From Colias croceus (lineage: Eukaryota; Arthropoda; Insecta; Lepidoptera; Pieridae), in NCBI RefSeq assembly GCF_905220415.1, contig NC_059543.1, forward strand, positions 6,324,001 to 6,388,000: a stretch of 64,000 nt of DNA, read 5' to 3'. A model generated the notes under the pieces. That model was not told the DNA's origin. It saw only the letters and a program-made list of their open reading frames with translations, and did not search any database. Each line of letters begins with the position of its first letter. The stretch's first letter is position 1. Both the position numbers and the translations under genes were made by a program. Below are positions 1 through 12,200 of the stretch, piece by piece.

Positions 1-267
1 CTTCTTCGATTTCGTTTTTAATTTCAAAAACTTCTTGAGACGTTAGCCACTGCAGTACTCTATCCACTTGGTGCAAATCTCCATCATAGAACATTGGTGT
101 TCGTTTACGGAAATATACTAATGATGGTATGTTAACTATATTGTATTGTGCCGCTGCCTCAGCGCTCGCAATTTTCACGAAATCAATTCCAAATTGATCT
201 ACCTCTCCGTCGATCTGCTCTAACTCTTCCAGAATTTCTTGGCATTCCGGGCAATCTTCGTCGTCAT
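1..267 (-). CDS. Thioredoxin-like domain 14, cut by the window edge (CPEC)
   Basis: Acceptor at 268-269, then YDDEDCPECQEILEELEQID, GIDFVKIAS, AAQYNIVNIPSLVYFRKRT, PMFYDGDLHQVDRVLQWL and an open frame to base 1. CxxC retained. The domain and probably the gene continue to the left of the window. Confidence 0.85.
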
Positions 268-3200
268 CTGAAATACAATAATTGTAATAGATATTCAGAG
301 CTTTCAGTGCATATTTTACAAAATTTTGTTGGGATTTAGAATAATATTTTATAATTCTGTCTATTAGCTCTACATTACAAATATTTTATATAAAACATAA
401 TATCGTTAATTCTATTCATTCATTTCTACTTACAGAAAAATACAGCTAGTAAATGCGACTCGTACAATAACCGCTCCAACATTCTGTCATTAACTGATTC
501 TATTTCATCAGCTAACTCTCGGTTATCGTCATCTACAAGCCACTCTAGAATCGACTCTTCATTTTGTAAATCACCTTCGAATAAGAGTGGATTACCGTTC
601 CTGTTAAAATTAATAATTTCATACGATTTTGGTATAATTTCAACACTGTTACTTTAAGACTTTTATAATTATATCTTACCTGAAATACACCATTGCTGGG
701 AAAGTTTTAATAGAGTATCTCTTAGCAAGTTGAGGGTCCTGAATTTTCACCATGTGGATACCGTAGACGTCACATTCGTCGTCAATTTTCTCCAGCTCTT
801 CCAGAATATGATCGCAAATATGGCAGTTAAGTTTATCTGAAAGTATTAGTCATTCCATAACTTAATAGTTGCTTTACCTTATAACTTTTTTATTGGTATT
901 CTGATTCAAATTCTATGATAAAATTATTTAATACTTGAACTACTTTTAACGTGAAATCTATTTCATTCTAGAATTAAAATCTCATTACTTACAGAAGTAT
1001 ACAGCTAAATATTGCGTCTCGTCAACCATTTTCTCCAGCATTACTCTAGTTATCAGTTCTATCCTGTCTTCAGTTTTCTGCGTTATCAACCATTGCAGGA
1101 CTTCTTCTTCTTCAGCTAACGAACCTTCATACACATTTGGAATATTTTTCTCAAAGTAAACTAAAACTGGGAAATCGGTCGCCCCATAAGATTCGGCAAT
1201 AGCATAGTCTTGAGTTTTAACAAATTTGATTCCATGTCTGTCACAATCGTCATCAATGTTCTCTAACTCTTCTAAAATGCCAGCGCATTGCTCACAATCC
1301 AATGAATCTGAAAATTTGCGCACAAAAGTTAAATACCTCAATTTTATATCCATCTTCGACATAAGGTACACACTATGAACTTAATATGTCTATAATTGGA
1401 AACCAAAGATCGGACTATCTACGTAAAATACATTGAACGTATGCAAGAATCCAGGACAGGGCTAAAAAAGGACATATATAGGACAAAACTGTGATTGTGA
1501 TACATGCTGCATGCTCGATGCAAGGCAGGCATAAATAATGATTTCTTAACTAGATAAACGTCTACAATGTAAATCATTCTATATTATTCGAAGAAGAGTA
1601 CCCTCAACTTCCTGTAATTCGTCCTCTTGACGATCTTTGCCTTTTTTTGTTGGTTTTTGCGTTGCTTTTGCACTACATAGTTCACATAATGTTTTGTTCC
1701 CTATTAGAAAGTAAATAATATTTATTATATCGAAGAAAGTATTATATTTTTTACTTTGTCATTTCGCTGTGTCTCGTTCAGAGAAATGTGTACAAATTCT
1801 CGATGGTTTATATTGACTGATATTCAATTGAGATAACAATAACTTACAAAAGTATACAGCTATCGAATTTGATTCCTCAATAAGGTCTAAAAGTTCTTGA
1901 CCCTCGAGGGCTTCGATGACATCGCCAGCTGGATTTTTCTGAACCAGAAGCCAGCTTAGTAGTTGTTGTTCATCATATAAATCACCTGAAATAGCATAAT
2001 GATTTTAAAATTCATTCAAAATTTTAAACATGTTTATGATTCTGTAAGTTATAATTACCAGCATATATCACGGGGTCTTTAGAACCCATCTTGAAGAAAA
2101 GCACTGCGGGTAAGGCAAAAACGCCATATTCTTTGGCCATCTGTCTATCATCTATCTTCACAAAGTTGATGCCAGCGCCATCCGCATCGTCATCTATGTG
2201 CTCAATCTCAGCCAGCACTCTGGGACATTGTTTGCAGTCATTACTGTCTAAAACATGTAATATATGCAATTCCAAATAATATTTATTATTAAATAACATG
2301 TTTATCCAACACGTCTTTAATAATTTAAAGAATAATGTGCAAATTAATAGTAAAGAAAACGAATTACTCACAAAAGAAGACGGCCACATAGTCAGATGTT
2401 TGTCGAATTTTCTGAAACATTTTCTTGTTTACTTTCTCTATATGATCAGTTAATTCCATGTTCTCCGGATTTGTTAGCCAGTCCAGAATTTCTTCTTCAT
2501 CGTCTATATCACCATCGTAGTTGATATATTTAGTTTTCCTGAAGTAGGTGATGCCAGGGGGGTTTCTGTAACCATACTTCTTTGCCATCAGGCGATCGCT
2601 ACACTTAACTATTTTGATCCCATATTCAGCTGCCTCGTCGTCGATAAGTTCTACGTGTCGAAGTATTCTTGGACTGCCAGGATCGTCTTCCTTGTCTGAA
2701 AAACGCAACTTTTATAATTATCCAGATTAGACAATTTCCCTGACTAAGGATGTGTGATAATTATGGTCTATGTATAAATTAAAGATTGGACACAAACCGT
2801 GTTTAAGTATATTTTGTTTTATACCAATTTAAATGTTTTTTAAAAGTACAATAGCTTGTAGTATGTCTCACAAAATACTTACAAAATACAACTGCTAGAA
2901 ATTCCTTAGTCTCAATATATTTAAATAGTGTATCTCTGTCAATTTCTTCAATGCTCTCATCTTCTTTCTGCTTTACCATCCAATCTAGTACTTCGTTCTC
3001 GTCAAATAGATTTCCTAAAATAGTTCTATCGTTATTGCAATACTGAAAGCCCTAAGAAAAATAATAAAAAAGACAAGAAACCACATCCATTTTTGATTTG
3101 TATATTTTAAAAACTCACCATTTAACATCCAATGAATGACATGCGTGGACAACTATTGCAATACCATGCTGACATCATTCGTGTGTTTTTTTAATAAAAT

Positions 3201-6200
3201 ATAAGTAATTAATAAAATGTATTTATTTAACAAAATATTGTACCAGCGTCGTCTCAACAGATTCAACATAACGATATTAATAAATAAAATATATAACATT
3301 CATGCGTAATGTCGATCAAACACTACAATTATAACATTGTTCACAACGCCAGCACTTAAGTATACAGACTCACAGGCTTTAGTGGTATTAATCATTGCGA
3401 CAACTATCTTATATAAAATATATATAATGTATAAGTATTATATAATTGACTCACTAATAAAGTTCACATAATATAGTTATTAATAAAATAAATAGCTGGT
3501 AATAAATAATGTATGCGACAACAATGTTAAAACTAACGTTGCGTTTGAAAATTAATGTTTAAGACTATAATATATAAATAATATAAAAGTAAGAATTAAA
3601 AGTAATGTAATATGAGTTTTTATGAAAACTAGAAAACTATTCATGAACATGAAATCCTTACATCGATAAGTCTTTCAAGATGGCAAAGTAAGAGAAGTTA
3701 AAATGCCTCTGTATAGATTCGTTTGTTCCGTCATTAATTTCTAATATTGGAATAAAATTTACATTCAATATAACGATTTATACATCATCTTACAAAGTTT
3801 CTAAGTATCCCAATATTTATATGACTAAATTTTATCGAACAATATAAATTAAATAACAAAAGCTTCGTGCTTAAAATTATTATATTTAGATCTGGAGCTA
3901 TGGGCTGCGGTCACGATTTGAATATTAAGTATTTTGCAACTCGTAAAGTTAAAGTCAAAGTGCAATAATAAATACAATAAACACCTCGCCAAGTGCTTGC
4001 AAGGACCAAGGGACACGAGGTTACAAATGACCAATGTTAATATAGCATAGGATATGATGCAGCGTTAGATCGTATCAGGTAACTAAGTTATAAAGAAGAA
4101 TCTTTTGGTGAGCATTTAAAACACATTCGTGTCCACTTGATACGCGCACGCGCTTCTAACAACGACATCATTAATTATTTATATAACTGCTAGTACTATC
4201 ATTTATTTCTTTACCACCACCAAATGTTTTCAGAGTCGAATAAACCTTTTTTTCCTTTGCCCCCTTTCTCTGACTTGGCGAGCGCCTTGTTCTTTCCCTT
4301 GGTCGGTCTCTCCGGCACTATCTGTTTATCCTTTCCCAGTTTCTTGGCCGGAACTTTGGTTGGCGTCGCCTTGGCCACTTTTGTCGGACTCTGAATTTTA
4401 GTAGGACAGCACTGGTATGGTTCGTAAGTGATTTTTGGTACGGCCGGTTTCGCCCCCAATCCAATGTAGAAACAGCGATCGCCTGCAGTCAGTAAAAATT
4501 TATTGTTTATACCCGGTATACAATCAGTTCAAAATAAAAGTTACTTCAGTTAATAAAGTGCATATTTAAAATTAACTACGCGCTTGTAAGGGCGCGCTAT
4601 TAATCCTAAATGTTATGTTAGTAATAATAAGAGTTTAAGAAGTTGTAAATTGCTAAGCGTTCGCGAATGACTGCAGGCAACAGCTGGAGTAATGGACCCA
4701 TGCGGGCTCTGATCGACCATGCAGATGTGTAACTGGGGAACATCTGTGCTTCCGTGCAGGGTACCTGTCTACATATTTATCTCTACTCAATTACCTGCAA
4801 TATTGATTTTTATACTATTGTCAAAATCTTCATCATCGTCGTCGTCATCATCATCATCATCATCATTATCACCTAGAAATCGGCGGGCTATTGTACTGAT
4901 TTTGTATGTATTTTTTAAACTCTCTTCATTTTCATCATCATCATCTTCATCCTCATCCTCATCGTCCTCATCGTCTTCATCATCGTCATCGTCGTTATCA
5001 GTGTCATCATTCTCTTCATCCTCATCATCATCGTCGTCATCATCATCGTCATCGTCGTCGTCATCGTGGTCATCGTCATCGTCATCATCATCGTCATCGT
5101 CCTCATCCTCATCATCATCATCATCATCACTTACAATAGCTGGTTTTTTATTCTTACTATTCATAATATTTCGGTCAGGAAATCGTACTTTCAAATTTGG
5201 CATTTTTACGAGTTTTCCAGTATTTTTAAGGTCCCCTTTTATTTTTTTGTGTTTATTGTCATCGTCATCGTCATCAGTATCATCGTCACGTTTGTTCTTA
5301 TTTCGTAGATTCGCACTCTTGCCTCGCTGTTGTAATTTGCTTGGAACAGCTCCTGGAAAAACCACCTTCACAGTTCCCAGTCTTTTCCATTACATTTTAC
5401 ATCGGTATATAGCATAATAATGCCTCGCTGAGACCCAGTTCTATTACCATCTGCATTGGCCATTGTAACTATTAGCTTTGTTTATATATCGGTGGGTATC
5501 CTCACCTGCAGGCATTAGTAACTATCATGCAAAATGACGTAGCTCAAACATCCAGCTTTTAAGGCGTACAGTAAAACACATCTCTAAACATATTGATATG
5601 TTTGGAATGATGTCATGCATGTAACATTTATTTTGTAGTATTATTTATACATATTGAAAATTTAATAGTAATATTACGTTACAAAGTTTTTATAATGGAT
5701 GTGGGTTCTTACTTTTTTGATCAATAAGCCACTGGAGAACCTTATTTTCATTCTTTAAGTCACCTATAAACAGATAATCATCATAGAGTATTGAGATTGT
5801 ACAGACTAGAAATTACATGGTAAAATAATAAAATAACTTCATTTGTATTTTTAAATACATTGGCAGCCTATCCAATGTATATGAGAGGCATAATATTTTC
5901 TTTTCAAAAACTCACCATCATACATAATAGGAACCCCAGTTTCATAGTATACTAACGCTGGGAAACTAAATATACCAATATCCGATGCGAGCTTAGAATC
6001 CTTGGATTTAACAAATTGAATACCATGTTTGTCTGTATCATCGTCAATTGTTTCTAATTCTTCCAAAATTTCGTCACAAGTATCGCAATCATCATTATCT
6101 GTAAATTAACCAGAACGACCATTTTAACTAACTTTTATATCCAAGATCGTTAGATCAACTTCTATCGCGTTATTAAATACAACCTGTTCATAATAAACCT

Positions 6201-9200
6201 ATACACCTCATAAAATTTAGTACAGTTAAATAATATTTAAAAAAAGAAGTAATGAGATAGCTACAATTAAAATAAAATATACTCACAGAAGAATACTGCT
6301 AGATGCTCGACGTCATTGATTAAATCTTTTAACGTTTTCCTGTCAACATTTTCTATAACTTCTGGCTGTGAGTGTTGAAGATCTAGCACCCATTTAAGAA
6401 TAGCTTCTTCGTGCATTAAGTCGCCTTCATAGATAGTCCTAAACTTGTGTCGGTAGAAGGCCAATGCCGGTAATCCAGGAAGGTCATATTCTTTTTCGAC
6501 ACCGTCGTCTGATGTTTTGATAAAATCAATGTTCTCTTCTTCACACTCATCGTCAATATTTTCCAATTCACTGAGGATTTTCTGTGATTTCTTATCACCT
6601 TCCTTGTCTTAAACAAAAGCAATAAAATTAAGACACGCAACAGTTATAATAAACTTTTTAAATACTGTAAAGTAACTTACAAAAGAAAACTACAACGTGG
6701 TCGTTTTCTTCCAAAATTTTTTCCAACATTCTTGAGTTCACTTCTTCAATTTTTCCGGGGATTTCAAGAGTGTCTTCATCGGTGAGCCAAGCTAAGACTT
6801 CGTCTTCATCCTCAATATCACCTAGCAATACAGGTATTAAAAATTACTTTCTTGTTAAACAAAATTTGGAATATGTGTCATAATAATTCATTGATTGTAA
6901 TTATATCATAGTTCCCGAAAATATTTGTCCTATAAGGGCGATTTCGAATTAGATCGTAAGAAATATTGTAAATATTTCGTATTCTTTCAATAAAAAATGT
7001 GGAAATGGTAAAGTATACGACGTTTAAATGAAAAAGTGTATTCTTACCCTTATAAATGAGAGGTTCCTTATTTCTGAAGAAAACTAGTGCAGGGAATGTT
7101 TTGATTCCATACTTCTTGGCAAGCGACACATCTTCAGTTGTGACAAATATAATTCCAGTTTCATCTAATTCATCATCAATGTTCTCTAATTCTTCCAAGA
7201 TGTTATCACATTCCTCACCTTCTTCGCAATTACCACCTATTAATAAACGAGAATTATGTTTTTGTGCATATTCGTAACTAGCTGAGCTCCGCGGTTTTCA
7301 CCCGCATGGCTCCACTTCTGTTAGTCTTAGTGTGATGATATATAAATAGCCTTAGCCTTCGTCGATGAATGGGCTATCTAACACCGAAATATTTTTTTTA
7401 AATCGGACCAGTATTTCCTAAGATTAGCCCGTTCAAACAAACAAACTCTTCCGCTTTATAATATAAGTAAGTAATTAAGTATAGATAAACCTAGGCTACC
7501 ATTGTGAGAAGAGTAAATCTCTTTTACTCTTCTCACACTGGAACTGTTTAGTGAAATTTTCAATTATACACGAATAATCGAATGTTAAACTGTGACAGAA
7601 AATATTATTTATTGTAATTAACATTAAAGTACTATAATGTAATTAGGTAAACATGTGAAGATTTATTTAATTTACTTTGTACTACGATTAAACAGTATAT
7701 AATTTAAGAGATTTTATTAGAGAAATCCAAGAAACTTACTGAAATATACCACGACATACTCGTGCTCTTCAATAAGATCTGTTAAAATTTCATCCGTAAC
7801 TTCTTCAATGGTTGCACTGTTCTTTTGTTCTATTAACCACGCCAATACCTCATCTTCGTTCATAAGATCCCCTTCGTAAATAGCTGGAATATTCTCTTCG
7901 AAGTAAACCAAAGTTGGCAGGTGGTCAATTCCATATTCCTTAGCTTCTTGATCGTTATCCATTCTTACAATAACAATACCCTCTTTTTCTAATTCATCGT
8001 CAATGTTCTCCAGTTCGTTCAATATTCTAATATCTTGCTTATCTTCTTTGTCATCTAGAAGGCGAAATAACTATAATTTTCTTATTGAATTCAAATAAAA
8101 CACATTTATTAAAAATACTATAACAAATAGAGTACTTACAAAATATAACGGCCAAATATTTGGCACTGTCGATAAGTTTGTCCATCATTTCATCGGTGAC
8201 TTCGGGGATTTCACTGTGACGTTTTTGATGAATCAACCAGCCCAACAACTCATCTTCTTTCATCAAGTCACCTTCGTATACGTGAGGAATACCCTTCTCG
8301 AAGAATACCATAGTAGGTAAGGTTTCAATACCATATTCTTTGGCCTCGTTATCATCATCGATCTTTACAAAGGCAATGTCATTTTGATCACATTCGTCAT
8401 CAATGTTTTCTAATTCTGCTAAAATCTTTTGACTTTTCTTATGATCCTTGTCATCTGAAATTGATACGTATATAAATTAATTGATCTCCATGATTAACAC
8501 AATTACTTTATTTTGTAATCTAGGAACACAATTAAATAAATTTTTAAAGGTAATTATTTTTGACAAATAATACTTACAAAACAAAACGGCAACATACGGC
8601 ATTTTTTCAATAATCAAATCGAGCATTTCATCTGTAATGTCTTCAATTTCATCGCTTTCAGTTTGATGTTTCAACCAAGCCAAGACTTTTTCTTCTTCTT
8701 CCAAATTGCCTTCATAGTATGTTGGAATTCCCTTTTCAAAGTATAGTAAAGTTGGGACTTTTTCAATGCCGTATTCCTTAGCCTCTTCATCATTATCGAT
8801 TTTGACGAACGCAATGCCGAGAGCATCGCATTCATCGTCAATATTTTCAAGCTCATTTAATACTTTTTGTGACTTGCGATCATTGTTGTCATCTGTAAAT
8901 GATAATAAAGTGTTATAAATTATTACAATGGAGCTTGTTGTATTTGATATAACGCCGTCTATTTTTTGATGGAATTTTTCGTGTTCAAGTACGTCTGTAC
9001 ACACCTTAAGAACGGAGATACATCTTTTGAATAGATGTGTAGATGCCAGTTATAGTGCAGGCATAAAAATACAATAAACGTAAAGAGGGAAAAACCCAAA
9101 AATATTAAATTGGTCATTTTGTTACGAAACTTAGCACTTACAGAATAAAACAGCAACAGTCTTTCCATCTTTGATAAGTCGGTCCAACATTTCATCTGTG

Positions 9201-12200
9201 ACGTCTTCAATTTCATCTTTTTCCAATTGACTAACTAGCCATTCCAACATCTCCTCTTCATTCTCAAGGTCACCTGTTTCCATTTAATACCATGTAATAT
9301 TTAGTAAAACAAATTTAAACAATGTTAGTTTGTTTGTAGTTGTTAATTGAGTAGAAAAAAAATCTATTACGAAACGGGATTCGAACCCGCGTCTTTCGCC
9401 TTACCGGGGCAATGCTTGACTTTTCGGCCACCCGTGATCGCGAGAAATCGAACTTATTCTACTCTTTCAGTTTAAACTGAATATGCGTTTTTTTTTTCTT
9501 AAAAATATATATTTATAAAGCTATAAAATATTGCAATGATAATTTAGGCATTATTTTATACGTACCATCGTAAACATTGGGGATTTGTTTCTCGAAGTAG
9601 ACAATTGAAGGCACGTCATCAATACCAAATTCTCTTGCGGCTTTCTTGTCGTCGATCTTTACAAATTGAATACCATGGCGATCGCAATCGTCGTCTATTT
9701 TCTCTAATTCTTCTAACACTGTCATTGATTCTTCATCACCATGGTCATCTGAAAATGTATAATGATACTTATAAATTTTTATCTATAAAATGTAAACTGC
9801 ATTGTCGGCTAGATTGTGTTTTATTCATTGATTTTGAGCTAGAAAATGGAATACGCAATAATTCACCGTTTCATTTACATGTACTATAAAAGATTTTTCT
9901 GTGACAGTATAGAATAACAAATAATAAACCTGATACTTACAGAAAAGCACAACAAGATTGTCGACATTTCCTATAAGCGTGTTTAGCGTTTTGGATGTGA
10001 CATCTTCGATAACATCTTCTTCGTCCCCAGTCGATTTATTAGCAATGAGCCATTCCAGTACGTCTTCTTCTCTACTGAGTTCACCTAAATTTAAATAAAT
10101 TAATTTAAGATATTTTGAAAGTGTCTCTATTATTGAAAACGTTGTTAACCAGGATTAAATGTGCAAGTCTTAAAAAAAGATTTCAATTCAATAGAGAGCA
10201 TGTCAATATGATGAAGAAATTGTAAGGACACATAAATAACACATGTCTTAAAGATATTTGATTTCGTAATAAGTACGTCAGAAAAAATGAGTCACCAACT
10301 TTCATAGATAATAGGTATCTGATGCCTGTAGTACACAAGTCTTGGCAATTCGCCAAGGCTGTACTCTTCGGCGAGTTCCTCGTCGTGGATCTTCACGAAG
10401 CCTATACCGAGCTGGTCTGCTTCATCGTCAATGTTTTCAAGCTCTTGGAGCGCCTTCGCGCACTTCTTACATTCTGGCTTATCTGTAACATTGGGAAAAA
10501 TGTTAGAAAACTTGCGTATTTTCCATTATAAACGTGTCTATGTCATGCCTCGTGAAGGACTCGAAGCAGTGCAGTTAAGCCATCGCTTAGGTAATCGTGT
10601 GTTAAAATAGAGTTAATAAAGTGTGTGCTGTAAAAGCGTAGTGTCGTGCAAGTGATGGTGATAGTGCTGCATTAAAAAGGTGGACGCTTGGATATTTGCT
10701 ATATATTATTATTATTATTATCTCTAATTTAACTAAAGGAGAGTATTTCAGTGCTTAATCTAAGTAGGTCATGGACATATCTACGGAATACATTGTTTGA
10801 AGTCCTGAAAACCTATGATCATGAAATTGTTTCATACTAGGATCACCAAAACCATGTGCTTTTCACAAACTCCTGTGCAAAAGGCTAATTAACGTCACTT
10901 ATTAATATACGGTAGTGAAGTGTTACAATGTTTATATGCCATAATATTTAAGTGGCAGACTCCGAGGTATTTAGGTCAAGGTCATCACGCCAGACTATAA
11001 TAAATGATCTTGGAGAATTTTCTCTATGATATGGGCAATGGATATGCGAGGGAGCTACGAGAGTTTGCCTCTGTCGTATTCATGACATGTCGGTCCGTCA
11101 ATCTGAGCTTGCTAGCGGGACATAAATAGAACAGCCGAAATAGCTCGCCGTTCTCTTCGATCAAGCAAACGAGTTTTTGATTCTAATCTTGCCATACATT
11201 AGGATTAGGAGTTAGACAATGTTATCCTATGGACTATTTGCCAATGTAAAAATAACAAAAAATATTAGATGGCTGATTGATAAACTGCACCTTTCTCTTA
11301 GTGACAATGCATTATGAAATCTATTATCGTAATGTGTTGTCTCGGCGCCAAATATTTGATTGAACAATAATATCTAATAAATAAACTATAAATCTGTCTA
11401 ATCATGTAGAAGTGCCCATCGCACCGCATTACAAGCGGAAAATTCGTTTTGGTATTATAAAATAAAAACTATTCTACGAAGCCAAGTATAACAGCCACAA
11501 CGTCAATACTTCGAGGCATGCCGCCATCTGAAATCCTTACTTACTGTTCATCGGGCCGCAATTTTTGTGATCAGGACCTACGTCAAAAACACTGTCAAAC
11601 ACACAGCACAATGTACTTTCCTTTTTTACAAATAATATTATGATGTACGTTTTAAAAATGATGGCGAAATATAAGTTAACTACATTACTACTTTCACAGA
11701 TTTTATACTTAGTTCAACATTTGTTAGTTAAGTAATGGCTCAAATTTTTATTACATTAGCTTATTAAATTACTTGACAAAACCCACGTTATAACATGTAG
11801 ATACGTACAAAAAAGAACAGCTACATATTCTGTATCCTCAACTATTTTTCCGAGGATTTTTTGGTTCACCTCTTCTATCCTGTCTGGAAGGTCCATTGCT
11901 TCTAAGCTCGTCAGGAAATCCAGGACACTTTCTTCGTCCATAAGATCTCCTATAATAAAAGAAAATACAAATATGTACGATGTGTTTCTTGATACTAAAT
12001 TAATCACATTATAATGAACTTATATGTAGAGAACGCCTGCTATTAAGTTTTTTAAATAAGAGCTCTTTTAATTTGCCATTAAAACGAGATATCACATTAA
12101 GAGTTCATTTGTTATTTTAAGTCATAGTTACAGTCAATCTTACTGTACTGTTTTATTAATTAAATCTGATCGGTTGCCAAAACCATCAACCTCGCAGACA

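Noticed and set aside
4719..5417. Long plus-strand open frames rich in Ser, and His/Met-rich frames, over 4719-5417
   Set aside because: They are antisense or shifted readings of the Asp/Glu codon repeat in the minus-strand exon 4795-5352; the minus strand has matching splice sites and phase.
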